Assembly (NCBI GenBank): GCA_029931535.1
Contig: JAQPZY010001628.1
Span: 3,734,501-3,798,500 of the forward strand
DNA: 64,000 nucleotides
Source: Margaritifera margaritifera
Lineage: Eukaryota; Mollusca; Bivalvia; Unionida; Margaritiferidae
Direction of reading: 5' to 3'
Shown piece by piece: positions 11,345 to 23,227 of this stretch. The position numbers and the translations under genes were made by a program. Numbering within the stretch: position 1 is the first letter of the stretch; every line of letters begins with the position of its first letter. The notes beneath the pieces were generated by a model. The model saw nothing but the letters and a program-made list of their open reading frames with translations, was not told the DNA's origin and did no database searches.

Positions 11345-12095
11345 ATGGCGGAAGGTGGTTCTCGTCAAGAGTTTGAAAATCCTACTGATAACAAAGAAGA
11401 TTTTGATGAAAATAATGTTGTAGATCAATTGAAATAAAATAATATTTCGGATACTTTAGCTGATAAATTTTCAAATCCCTCAACAAACACTTCAGCAATT
11501 AAATACACGATTCGGTGATCTAAAAAAAAAGATATTTTAGAAAAATTTGAAATAGACCAAACAGACTATCAGTTATATAAACCTAATTTCTAAGATTGAA
11601 AACAGAACATATAACAAATTGGTAAACTTGATATTCAGATTTCTGAACAGTATAATCCAAATAGAATGTTATCATTTAACACTTTAACTAATAAAAAAAG
11701 CGGAAGCTCACTTTCTAAAGAATTAGAGTGAATAAAATAAGGAAAAGCCTGACGAAAAAGGCCTGAAGGTTGTAAGGAAATAGAAATGCATCCATTACAA
11801 TCAAAAGTTACAACCAGGTATCTTCTAGAGCCAGAATTTATAATGATGCAACCTACTGAACAGCCTCTAAAGCCAACAATAACAACCAGACAAACTCTAA
11901 GAGTTCCAGAGGAAATAAAATTGCAAGTAATTAACACAAATGAATCATTCAAATTAGAGAAGCAGAAACTTTAATACTTGAATACCACGAAACAGTTTAT
12001 AGTGATACACCTTCTAGATTATTTATGCTGCAAGAAGAAAGAGATTTAAGTGGATATACAGCCGCAGCGGAAACAAGTTTTTTTAAATATTAAAT
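11345..12095 (+). pseudogene. Polinton-type acidic protein gene, broken
   Basis: ATG at 11345 opens MAEGGSRQEFENPTDNKEDF with an acidic continuation, stopped at codon 31. Frames reopen downstream: TLADKFSNPSTNTSAIKY, then DILEKFEIDQTDYQLY, YNPNRMLSFNTLTNKKSGSS, a 62-codon stretch at 11786-11974, and finally QEERDLSGYTAAAETSF ending near 12090. The spaced open pieces on one strand, together with a good start, suggest one former gene of roughly 240 residues. No domain is recognised. A (GA)n tract follows directly. Confidence 0.45.
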
Positions 12096-12118
12096 AAATA
12101 AAAATTGACCTTTATTGG

Positions 12119-12184
<66 letters not shown>
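12119..12184 (+). repeat. (GA)n microsatellite
   Basis: About 32 perfect GA units inside the Polinton interior, between two broken genes. Confidence 0.95.
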
Positions 12185-12190
<6 letters not shown>

Positions 12191-12394
12191 AACAAAGACG
12201 TTGCTAAAGAAATAGATCCATATAAGAAATTAAATTGCAAGACTTTTTTGCAAAAAAGAAAATGAAATCAAAAGAGCACAAATAGATATGAAAATTACCT
12301 TTGGAAAAAATTATCAACGAAATAAATCTCAAAGTTCAGCAAAAGTTACCATTGGGTGAAAGGTTAAAACGGTTGTTCAATCAAAGATGTAACA

Positions 12395-12755
12395 ATGGCT
12401 ACTGTTTTCCGCTATTGGTATGATAGCAGCAACTTTTGGTCTAACCACAGCAAATTTTGTAAAAGAACGAACAGAAGCGGTAGGAGCAGTACCGGCAGTG
12501 GTATGTTGCGCTAATTCAATTATTGATAAATTAAAAAAGGTATGATTGCAGACTAACCTATCATAAAAGGCAGCAACAGCAGCATTGCGTGGTATAATTC
12601 GTATTGTAATAAGCTGGTTTTTAACATTAGCTGGAATATTTAGTTATTTAATAGCTGATTATGTCATTTTGTTCATTCTTGCATCAATTAACTACATCTC
12701 TGCAATTGTACGAAAAGGATTTTTTGTAGCAACAAACAGGATCAGATATTAACTA
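12395..12755 (+). pseudogene. membrane-protein gene fragment in the Polinton interior
   Basis: Plus strand opens with FSAIGMIAATFGLTTANFVK and an alanine/valine-rich continuation to about 12540, is stopped, then reopens (12560-12750) with ATAALRGIIRIVISWFLTLA and ILFILASINYISAIV. The composition is that of two to three membrane helices. It ends at TAA near 12751. I infer a former small membrane protein of the element; no family is assigned. Confidence 0.4.
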
Positions 12756-12799
12756 GCTAGCTATTTAAAAAAGTAAATTGCGGCAGCTCCTGCAATCAT

Positions 12800-13912
12800 A
12801 GAGACAATTATGAACTCCTTTGTATTTGTTTCACGATCTATAACTTGTAAATAATGACTTATATTAGTTGTAGGTGTGACTGTAGGTACAATAATTTTGT
12901 CGTTTTTATCCTTATATTCTGTATAATTATTACTAGCCTTAACTTGGTTGATTCCGGTTACTGAATAATCTATTTTTATTATTTTTTTGACGAATTGTTG
13001 TAGACTGTATATCAGCTACTGATATTATATTCTTTACCACGTCGGTTTTTAATGTAGAGTTTATTCCTAGTCCAAAATGAACCTGGTGACTTTTGTCAAT
13101 TCTTATTCTAACCTACCATGCTACCTATTATCATCACTTGGTAAAAGAAAGATACCATCATCACCAACTGCATAGTCCAGTGTAACTTTTGAATGTGAAA
13201 TATATTGCTGAAATCTTATTGTGATGTTATCATCTAAGTCATAGCCTTATTCACCTAAAAGTAACTTTTCAAATAACTTTTTGACAATGTCTTGAACAGT
13301 AGGAAAAGACTGTGTGATAGTTGTTTTATTTTGTAATTGAGCATCTAAAATAACATTCGATCTAATACTCTGATTTAGGCACGCTATTCCCTCATGTATT
13401 AGTCCGTTACTATCCAGTAGAAACAAGTAAGTTCATCGTATTGTTTCATCTAATATTGTTTGAGAGTTATAATGCTCATAACTGTATTGCATTCACCATC
13501 CTTTATTCCACCATTGGTCTAGTTCATATCTTTCCTGTCTACTTATCTCAGCATCAGTAATTTCCTTCTTTATTTTATAATAGGTTCTTAAACCACCAAT
13601 AACAGTTCCATTCTTCCGTTTAAGATATATCCAATCATGATTAGGAGGAATATTGAAATTATTACAAAATGTGTTAAATTGTTTTACATTTATGCTGTTG
13701 TTTCTTGCATTAAATGCTAGACAATCTGGTAATGTTATTGAACATTCAGACAGTTTTCTTATCTGAAAGTATATACGAAACGTATATATTGATTTAACCA
13801 AGTGTGGTATTCTTTTATCTGTTAAATGCCAGTATGATATTTCAGTTCCTGATGTTGCCACCCATAGTGCCCAATTTAATTGATTTTCAAAATTTAATAA
13901 CACTCTGTACAC
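12800..13912 (-). pseudogene. C-terminal part of a large fibre-like or structural gene, broken
   Basis: The clearest piece is a 139-codon frame, 13912 to 13493, with a well-formed globular composition (for example LTDKRIPHLVKSIYTFRIYF and PPNHDWIYLKRKNGTVIGGL). Past its stop, coding-like sequence continues in other frames down to about 13100 (for example LDSNGLIHEGIACLNQSIRS and VTLDYAVGDDGIFLLP). It lies directly downstream, on the same strand, of fibre-like copy 2, so the two are probably one long former gene of more than 600 residues running from about 15120 to 13000. A fibre or attachment role is inference from the N-terminal motif only. Confidence 0.45.
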
Positions 13913-15120
13913 TATATATGTTCATTGAACCATCACTATCAAATTTTAAAATGTAATTATCAAAAATGTTTAGTGGCTTGTATTCAGAATGAGCACTTTC
14001 TGTGTGCTATATCCATATCTCGTTTAATAACATTTGTATATGAACTTGTATGCAATTAAACGTGTTAAACTGGGTTGCAGGGCAAGGATAAGGTGCGCTG
14101 CTGGTTAGCTTTTTAAAATCTGAAGTCTATGATTTATTTATATAAAAATTGTGAGACTTTTCTTGGTAATATTTTTTTTTGACTTAATGATAGAAATTTT
14201 TATACAATCATGATAAAAATCATAAATAAATATTAGAATCTTTATATTTCTTTATTCCAATAAACTTAATTGTGAAAAATACAATATAGTTTTCTTCTAA
14301 ATAATATATTATTGATTATTATACTATACGCCATTCACGATTAATTACTCAACTACCTAAATTTTCATTCTCAATGCTTTTACTTAAGTTTAGTATATCA
14401 GAAAAAGTTTGATTATTTATAACTAATATAGTATAAAATTCAAAATCTAATACTGCTGGAATCTTAAGTTTATACAAATTTAATATATACCAAATGTATT
14501 TATTTTAATACCAGTATATTCTTCATAGCCTATTTTATCTATAAGATATTTAGCAAAATGTGATGGAGCATAGTCAAATACATAAGTAGTAGTTAGTGTT
14601 TGTGGCGTTGTTAAAGATGAAAATATATGAAAAACAACATTTAATTTTTAATTATTCATTTTACTTTCAACTTCCGTTCTATAATAAACATAGTTTTCAT
14701 TCGTTATATCAACCATAATATCACTTTCTAATGTACTCAAATGAAAAAGTATTATATTTGCGGTTGGTTTTTCATTACATTTATCATCAATTAGTTTGCT
14801 TAGGTCATTTTTATTTTTCTATATCTATTTTATATTAGTCACTTCTTAATTTATTAAACCTCTTCACTAAATCCTCAAACATAGTATCAATTGTACTTAT
14901 TTTGTTATTGTTAGAAGTTATGTTTTCTTCCAGTTTCACTGCTTAATCTTTAAAAATACTATATTTTTCTTGAAGTAGTTTCACATTTTTCAAATAATTG
15001 TTCTCAGAAGTCCTGTATATCTGCCAATCAATGTGGAATTATACAAACACTCTATTAGCTGCATCCACTACACTTATAGGCCAACCCAAATTTGTAATTT
15101 GGTTTTTATTCATGTTGGGT
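13913..15120 (-). pseudogene. phage-fibre-like gene fragment, copy 2 (N-terminal part)
   Basis: Near 15110-15030 the minus strand reads NMNKNQITNLGWPISVVDAA followed by NRVFV and a stop: the same motif as at 7.9 kb, with moderate divergence. Downstream on the strand, 14820-14640 stays open (CNEKPTANIILFHLSTLESD, then an Asn/Tyr-rich piece ending ESKMNN), and 14630-14480 again (TTTYVFDYAPSHFAKYLIDK). The remainder to 13913 is stop-rich. Two fibre-like copies on one strand 7 kb apart imply duplication inside the element or two nested elements. Confidence 0.45.
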
Positions 15121-15502
15121 TTTTTTTCTTATATTTCTTTGGGAATTTAACACTGTGCCTGATAGTGATGTATATTCCATTTATTTAAAAAAAAATGAAT
15201 TTTCCTTTGAGTATTAATAACTAACCGTCATAACCCAGTTCAATCTAACATGGTTTTTAGAGGATAGTGAGGGAGGGTAATTCGAGTTTTTTTGAAAAAA
15301 AACAAATGGCGGATAGTCACATGCTAGTTGAAAAATTTTGAAAACCTGTTTCAAGTGGATGAAAACTGCTTAACAGGTTGGACAGTGGTGTAAGGTGAAG
15401 CTTTAAAAGTCAGTTGTTTTAAGATGTAGCTTAGTAGTTTAGTGATTTTCATAAACTTTAAATGTCAGTAGTCTATGGGGGTTTTTTCCGATTTTTTTTT
15501 CA

Positions 15503-15726
15503 TGAATTTACTGAATTTTTATTCACTGTATAGTGAAGATGAAAATACTAAAATTGAGGATATTAAAAGGGCGCCTCGCCTCAGTCGACACGCTGTCTTT
15601 TTATCTTTGGTTTTTGTTTTGAATAATTTAATGAATCACGTTCAGGTAAGAATATTTGTAATTTAGAAGGCAAAATTTTAAATTAGAAGTTATGAAGATT
15701 AAAGCATAAGGTGGGCGGGTGTTTTT
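15503..15726 (-). repeat. right terminal inverted repeat of the Polinton
   Basis: Inverted partner of 3383-3634, ending outward with GGTGGGCGGGTGTTTTT. Divergence between the two TIRs is visible by eye (roughly one site in five), which indicates an old insertion. Confidence 0.8.
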
Positions 15727-16645
15727 ATACAATGATGATTGAAACACTAAAAGTTGTAAATAAGGTTGAAAATGCTTTAAAATATGGATTTTAAAAATAT
15801 GGTTAAAGGTAGACTTTTTTCGAAAAGTCTTTAAAACAGTGCTTTTAGCCAAGCTTTTAAAATTCGAGTAACAAAGCATAAAATGTATTTAAAGGAAATT
15901 AGGTGACTGGCCCAGGTCCTAGGCTTTTACACTACTGAATGGACATTGAATTCACGTTATAAACTGTATCTTTGTATGGTTTGCAGTTGTACAACGATGT
16001 CTTCTATTTCTATGCCAAACCAGTCATATTGTGGTTAAATGTATCCTACATTAATCTTTAGGCTTATGGTTAAGGTCATATTCTTCTTTCCTCCCGTCCC
16101 ACATAGGAATGCAGACAGATCCCATAGTGGTCATATCGATAAAGACAAATTAAGCTTTTATTTTCTTCATCCAGGGAGCTGCTATATAATCTCTATGACC
16201 GTTAAGAACGTTTTTATGAGATTTACGTTTATTTCTTGTCTTTGTTTTGCTGTAAACGCTTTGAAATATGCACGTTGAGCCTTGAACAACTTTGTCTAGA
16301 CGAGAAAGAATGATCCCTCTAATCCCAATATCCATAGAATACGTCAGATATATGACGGATGATGGGGAGTTCTTAGAATACCAGCCGAAGCTGTAAGGTG
16401 TCAATACCCGCCCTTGTTTGCGCAGCTGGACACTTTAGTCATGATACAACCAGTGTTTCTCATCCTACTTGATCTTGGTCTACAACAAAGCCTATCTTTG
16501 AAAAGAGGACATGGTACTTGTTGTTAGTGCTTATTTAGCTCCCCCTAAGATTGAAAGGTTAACTTTGACGTTTACTACCAAATAGCACGTACAATACGTG
16601 GCTTAACGGATAACAATCTGTATGACTTTAAGGTTCATTATCAAA
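15727..16645. other. no gene recognised
   Basis: Short open frames on both strands (for example 16404-16150, minus) have no motif, signal or splice context. Confidence 0.5.
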
Positions 16646-16647
16646 AG

Positions 16648-17030
16648 CAAGCAAATTCTATTGGGAGTCATGGCAATAACGGCAAATTTTATTCGGATGC
16701 ATAGCAATAACAGCAAATTATATTAGGATTCATGGCAATAACAGTAAATTATATTGGGATTCATGGCAATAACAGCAAATCATATTGGGATTCATAGCAA
16801 TAACAGCAAATTCTATTAGGATTCATGGCAATAACAGTAAATTATATTGGGATTATGGCAATAACAGCAAATTATATTGGGATTCATAGCAATAACATCA
16901 AATTCTTTTGGGATTCATGGTTATAACAGCAAATGCTATTGGGATTCATGGCAATAATAGAAAATTCAATTTGCTTTCATGGCAATAACAGCAAATTCTA
17001 TTGGGATTCATGGCAATAACAGAAAAGATA
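16648..17030 (+). repeat. 31-bp tandem repeat, about 12 copies
   Basis: Unit core GATTCATGGCAATAACAGC then AAATTATATTGG, with substitutions and small length changes between copies. Ends sharply before unique sequence. Confidence 0.9.
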
Positions 17031-18520
17031 ATGAACGAGTGGAGTTACAAAGTATTGTTTCTATTAAAATGTCCATATATTCAGCCAGTGTTCTGTATAA
17101 GTATATTCATTAGGTTCATTTCCTTTTTTGATGTCGGTAATTTAGCGTAAAATTGCACGCACTTTACTTCAGTTTAAATTTTATAACATACATATTTGTA
17201 GATGTGAACTGCTGAAATGATTTTGAGAATAATGAAAATAATAGGATCTGCAAAACATATTGGGGAGAGGGGCGGGGTTAATCTATATTGAGAAAGAAAT
17301 TATTGCCAACGACCATCTAATTCCGAATCGAAAGAACTGAAATGAACTCTGATATTTTATAAACAAACAGTGCTAATATATTTTTTAAAAAGGGTACACC
17401 TTTCAAATCTATCATTGATCGTCACAATTCAAATTCAGATTCGTCCATACATTGAAACGTTATAAACAGGTGAAAATAAATTAACTGCGAATGTCGAGTT
17501 TATCATAATTACACGTTCTGCTCATTTGCATAAGCAATCAAGACGAAAAAAAGATGGGGTCACTTTGCAACCTTATATAATCTTCAAACGTCATGTCTTT
17601 CTTCACTGTACGCTGTCATGAAACGGTGTACAAACAAATCTGAAAAACAATAATACTTTAGAGGAAGAGGAGAATAAGGTTGCTTAGGAGATAGAGTTGA
17701 ACGAGCAATAACCCCAAATATTTCCTTCCCAAAGTTTTTAATGTGTTTTTAGCTGAATTTTTAGATGTAATTTCATACGTTTATATTTTATTGCAACTAA
17801 TCAGTTTTCATTTTGTCTTGTAGTATATTATCTGATCCGTCCCTCCAATAATGAATAACCATCTCTATGCATAATGGACCCACCGTTGGAATACAATTTC
17901 CTAAGTACTATAACAAACATTGCTTTTTTGGCACACCCTGGAAGTGACAATAAACCAATCCATTTGAAAAAAAGGAGTTGAGGAGATACTTCATATACTT
18001 TATTTTTCAACAAGTGATGCTATCGTGCAGAAAAATAATATGCTACATGCAATATAAGATATGAATTGTTTGATGCTAACAGCACTGACAAACTGAAATT
18101 CGAAAAATTGAACCTCCAGTTTATTTTATTGAAGCAACCAAACCTCCTTGACTTAGTCGAAATCATAGGAGGAAACCCGATGATAACAGTATTGTCGACC
18201 TTCGGAGAATAACCTCAGCTACAGTAATCGTTAGCGTGACGTTACTGTTCAGAAGAAAACAACAGAATGTTTCAGAATAACTTTAAATAAAAATCCAACT
18301 TCCATCAATAAACAAGAGGTAGGGTTTCGCTTTAATTGTAGCAGATTGCAGCAGCTGCTAGTAAATATCATGCTCATTACACAATTTGACAACGACAAAA
18401 AAGCAACAGCTGATACAAGCGTAACCAACGTTTATACTGTCACTCATGAAGCAGGAAATCGGGTTTTTATAATTATCGCTGGAGTACGAAATTTTTATTA
18501 ATAAGTTCATTATATTTCGC

Positions 18521-18553
<33 letters not shown>

Positions 18554-19010
18554 CACCCATATGTATAATTTTCCTCGTTTAATTTATATAGACATGTAAA
18601 ATAATAAGTTTTCAATGATGCTTGGTCTTGATTGTTATATAAAGATTTGTTTGTCCCCATCTGTTGTGTAGAAGGCATAAACTGATTATGATTGTTCTTC
18701 GTCTGATTATAAATAATGTACATATTATCTTTTGCTATGTGTTTAGTGAATATTTGTGCTACACATGTATAATCACTCTCCATTGTGTGTTGGTATAATT
18801 TACGACCAGGACATAATACACACATTCAGCTTAACGTTTGATTTGCCGTGGTTTTTAAATGACGTTCCCAATTAGGACGATATAAGAGGTCATTTAAAAG
18901 TGGAACATTCGCTACTTTTTCGTTAAAAAGAATACAAGTTCGCTCTGTCCCTCGAATGAAGAATAGTTTCATATGACGCACATTTAGAATCAGGAAAAAG
19001 TGACATGTAT
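17031..19010. other. no gene recognised; (ATT)n at 18519-18554
   Basis: Unique AT-rich sequence apart from a run of about 12 ATT units. Open frames at 17828-18013 and 18553-18825 (minus) show no motif. Confidence 0.5.
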
Positions 19011-19012
19011 CT

Positions 19013-19063
19013 TGGAAAGAGAGAGACAGACAGACATACAGACAGAGAGAGACAGTTAGAGAC

Positions 19064-19094
<31 letters not shown>

Positions 19095-19131
19095 CAGTTA
19101 GAGACAGAGAGAGAGAGAGAGAGAGCTCCCA
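19013..19131 (+). repeat. GA/GACA compound microsatellite
   Basis: Alternating GAGA and GACAGACA blocks with two longer-period copies containing GACAGTTAGAGACAGAGAGA. Open frames on both strands here (Ser/Leu-rich or Arg/Glu-rich) are products of the repeat. Confidence 0.9.
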
Positions 19132-19779
19132 TATTAATAAAGCAGAGACGCCTGGTCACAACATACCCAAACAACAAGATCTGGACATTTTAACATTTGC
19201 GGCTAATAGAAAATATTCTAGCATTTCTAATTACTTTTTTTCTTTTTTTTTACTGATGAGTGGCTTTACACAAACATAAAGGGGCGCATGAGAATGTAAT
19301 ATCGTTTGTACTAAAACAGACTAGTTTGCATGCAGTATCTGATATATTGTTGTTGTTTTGTTTTTTGTTTTTTTCGGACAAAACAAAAGCTCTGTGTACG
19401 TGAAAATTAATTACACTCTAGTGTTAAAGAAGGCATCATTGGAATATAATTTTGAGCTACACAAATAAAATTACAAACACAACCGTTTGTTCAAAGGATA
19501 ACTAAAATATAAATGGAATATTAGCTTGGGAAAAAAAATTGATTTTACCCCCTGAAATATGAATTATTTATCGTTGTGTCAACTATATAAAATAAAGTTT
19601 AATAGTTTATATAACTATAAAATGACGATTCAAAACCCATGAAAATAAGGTATACAGCTTTTTCATTATTCAATCAAGTCATCTAGAAATATCGATTTTC
19701 TTTTTAATGAAAGGCAAATTCCTGAAAATTACATATATTTTGCGTATGTTTAAACAGAGACTTTACAATCTTTTGTTTA

Positions 19780-19830
<51 letters not shown>

Positions 19831-20580
19831 CAACACAATAATCCTCATTATCATAATTAAAATCATAACCAAGAAGAAGCACTCAGAATTGTGTATTAAT
19901 AAAGTCTTGTGGTCTCTCTTTGTTCATTTCAGTAATATCCACATTTAAAAAACCTTAATTATATTGTGTTTTAATGATTTTGTAAGTTTTTTTGTGTTAA
20001 AATTAAATTAAATTTTGGTTCTTTTTAGAGCACAGGAGTATCTACCTTTACTTTATATAATATATGTATGCCAGTGCTGGTATGTTATTGTTTAAACGTA
20101 CGTTGTGGCCTCACAAACAAGTTCTCACAAATTATCTACTATAAATAGCAAATCAGGTTACTTATTTTACGGAAGAATTTTGTCAACAACTTTTAATTTT
20201 ACTCGGAATATTACTAAACTGTTAATTTTCTTGTCTCTCTTTGTCCGAAAGCAAGTGGTCGACTATTTTTAGAAAATGGTGTCAGTGTTGTGTGACGTAG
20301 CTTACAGGTAATTTCTTATAAACACTGTTATTAACATTGTAGTTCTGAGACAATGGACTGGAGATGACAAATAACGTTACATGGTTCTAGATGAATTAGC
20401 CGACTTGTAAGAAATCAGAGAAGACGAATGATTTAGCTACGGCCGTACAATGTTCATCCAAAATAATTACTTTTGCAGATATACTAGCCTACTCTACGTC
20501 TTGTATTGTAATCAAGGGTTTCAAGAATCTATAATAAACCTACTCAAGAGACATTCTTTGTTTCTTAGTACTCCTCATTT
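19132..20580. other. no gene recognised; (AAT)n at 19781-19831
   Basis: Contains a run of about 16 AAT units. The rest is AT-rich with no coding or repeat signal. Confidence 0.5.
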
Positions 20581-20585
20581 TTACA

Positions 20586-20612
20586 CCCCCCCCCACACAC
20601 ACACACACACAA
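20586..20612 (+). repeat. C-run and (CA)n microsatellite
   Basis: Nine C residues followed by about eight CA units. A (TCAA)n tract of five units lies further on at 20937-20958. Confidence 0.9.
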
Positions 20613-21066
20613 AACACCTCGTCAGTCTTTATGAACTTCGCCACAACCTGATAGACATTCGTTCCAAGTAATTTAAATGACGCAGAAACTCGCATGCTTT
20701 TCAAAGGAAATAAAATGTAAGATGACTTCATCCAAAAGCATCTTCTAATTCCCGAAGGATTCCTGATTGTATGGTCGTAAAGAACTGTTCAATCAGACAC
20801 AGATTTTGGCTTTCTTTTTTCTTTTTGTTTTTCAAGTATATGCATCTTTCAGGGTTGCCATTTCTTTGGTCCTACATGCTTATTCACTTAAAAGATCTGT
20901 ATTTCTAAGTTAAAGGTAGAAAAACATGTGACAGAATCAATCAATCAATCAATCAATCGCGTAGACCGAGTTTGCTCTGTCTCTCAATATTTTTATTTTT
21001 TATTTTATTTTAAATATTTGGCTATTAGTGTCCATTTCTGAGTCAGAGTGTCATACACACAACTAA

Positions 21067-21357
21067 AATGTACACCGTATCGATATCAAACAGGTACAGT
21101 TCGATACAATGTACACCGTATCGATATCAAACAGGTACAGTTCGATACAATGTACACCGTATCGATATCAAACAGGTACAGTTCAATACAATGTACACCG
21201 TATCGATATCAAACAGGTACAGTTCGATACAATGTACACCGTATCGATATCAAACAGGTACAGTTCGATACAATGTACACCGTATCGATATCAAACAGGT
21301 ACAGTTCGATACAATGTACACCGTATCGATATCAAACAGGTACAGTTCGATACAATG
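21067..21357 (+). repeat. 41-bp tandem repeat, 7 nearly identical copies
   Basis: Unit: ATGTACACCGTATCGATATC then AAACAGGTACAGTTCGATACA. Only one substitution was noticed among copies (C instead of G region near 21185). Because 41 is not a multiple of three and no phase contains a stop, all three forward frames stay open through the array; they should not be called as genes. Confidence 0.95.
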
Positions 21358-21602
21358 TTGCTTAACTGTGCTAGACTCGGTAGTAAGCAACTACTTAATC
21401 TCGACACCGCGCGATTTCGGGGAATTCTAACTTTTAGATAGGAAACACGCTCTGACTTCACACCCGAATATATATGCCCAAATATATAAAATGTGGCGGG
21501 AAGGGTCAGATAAAACTCGAACAATATAAAGCCATGTTAACCAAGCTTTTGCTCTCTGCTCCCGAGGCTAGAGTATCTTGGTTCATTTGCCGTAAAATGG
21601 AA

Positions 21603-21772
21603 ATAGGTGACACTCTACTGGAACATCAAAAATAGTTGACACTCGACTGGAACATCAAAAATAGTTGACACTCGACTGGAACATCAAAAATAGTTGACAC
21701 TCTACTGGAACATCAAAAATAGTTGACACTCGACTGGAACATCAAAAATAATTGACACTCTACTGGAACATC
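21603..21772 (+). repeat. 29-bp tandem repeat, 6 copies
   Basis: Core TTGACACTCGACTGGAACAT then CAAAAATAG, with CGACT/CTACT variants. Confidence 0.93.
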
Positions 21773-21794
21773 AATATAGATTCATATGATAAAA

Positions 21795-22030
21795 GTCAGA
21801 AAAGTAGAAGTAAGTCAAATGATTTTGTGTAGAATGCAGAAGTCAAAAAAGTAGAAGTAAGTCAAATGATTTTGTGTAGAATACAGAAGTCAGAAAAGTA
21901 GAAGTAAGTCAAATGATTTGGTGTAGAATACAGAAGTCAGAAAAGTAGAAGTATGTCAAATGATTTTGTGTAGAATACAGAAGTCAGAAAAGTAGAAGTA
22001 AGTCAAATGATTTTGTGTAGAATACAGAAG
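21795..22030 (+). repeat. 47-bp tandem repeat, 5 copies
   Basis: Core AGAAAAGTAGAAGTAAGTCA then AATGATTTTGTGTAGAATAC plus AGAAGTC; very few differences. Starts about 20 bp after the 29-bp array. Confidence 0.93.
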
Positions 22031-23227
22031 TACGTTTTAGGAAACTTGCATATTTACATTGCAGTGCTTCCTGGACGAAAGCAATAAAAACATGAATCGG
22101 TCTTTTAATACTCGCAAAGAAAAAGTCTTGTATACACTGCTTACTATGTAAAAATAAACGAAGTTCTAATCAACACTCAAAGATTTAAACATTTTTGTTG
22201 TCGGAGATTTGATTAGTAACGACCATAATGACATTAAAAGGTGGCCAAAAAATCAGCTGACTCACAAGCAATCAGTGAAGATGTCTGATGAAGCTTAGGC
22301 GATACAACGTTTATCAAATTACAATAATATTGCAGACAGACTAATCAACGGTGTGCTTTGAAAGTTATCTAATCAACTACACCAGTCTAAAATACATGTA
22401 CTCGAGGGACTTTTTTGTTCTTCTTCAACTCTCCAATCCTGCAGAAAGTATCAGCTTCGTCAAAAAGTAATTAACAGACCCTGCTGGTATTACCCATAGC
22501 GTCGAACCTTGCAAGCTTTGTAAATATATTTTATCATATTTCAAAACTTAAATGGCGATATCACATATGTATCCTCAAATTTCATAGGATATTTTAGACA
22601 TAGAAGATCTTACATCAGTGCTCATTTCCAATTAAATTCATCAAACGAGTCGAAAAATGTCTGGGTCGCAAAAAGATCGAAATTATTCGAAGCGTTTCAT
22701 AAATTTCATCCAAAATGAGCATAAATGTAAGATTCAATTTATCGCATGATGTAAAATGCTGATTTTATTAAACCAAACCGAGCAATAGTGTAGTGAAATG
22801 ACTTTAAAATACATTCTGATGCCTCGGTCGTTACGCTTTTCATTGTGCATAACATTATGACGTCATTTGTGGCGTCATGAGGTGTTATTACACGTATTGC
22901 ATATCTGAAAATTATGAAATGGGTATCTTAACATGAATAACAAAGTAGTGATAAATAGAGGATCTCAAATTGGTAATGATTTAATATTGAATTTAGGAAA
23001 CGGGTTGAATAATTTCCAGGTGTTGCAAGCCTTGGCGAGCGAAAGCTGAAAATTATTCAGCGTTGTTAGATACAAAGAAGAAGAAATTATTTCATTTTAT
23101 TCTGGCTCAGACGCTGCAGCTTTCAATTCCTACGCGTGAAAAGATTGTCCCAGACGCGAGTTGAAGCAATAATACACAATTTGATCACCAGTAACATTTA
23201 AAGGTAGATTTTGTTTCTCACAAATTA
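22031..23227. other. no gene recognised
   Basis: Unique sequence. No open frame of note, no repeat. Confidence 0.5.

Larger units (their letters stand above)
3383..15726. mobile_element. decayed Polinton/Maverick DNA transposon with terminal inverted repeats
   Basis: Two inverted copies of a roughly 225-250-bp sequence face each other 11.9 kb apart, and the DNA between holds broken pieces typical of Polintons. These are a retroviral-type integrase with a chromodomain-like tail at the left end, a segment normally found ahead of the protein-primed family B DNA polymerase, and several short genes on both strands resembling Polinton structural or accessory proteins. Every reading frame is interrupted by stops and frameshifts. 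The size is at the low end of the family's usual 13-25 kb, and most of the polymerase, the ATPase, the cysteine protease and a clear major capsid gene are not recognisable, so internal deletions are likely. No 6-bp target duplication could be identified at the approximate ends. Polinton identity rests on integrase and TIRs together. Confidence 0.8.

Noticed and set aside
21048..21441. Three overlapping forward open frames of 105-120 codons
   Set aside because: They are the three phases of a 41-bp tandem repeat with no stop in any phase; nothing outside the repeat supports a gene.
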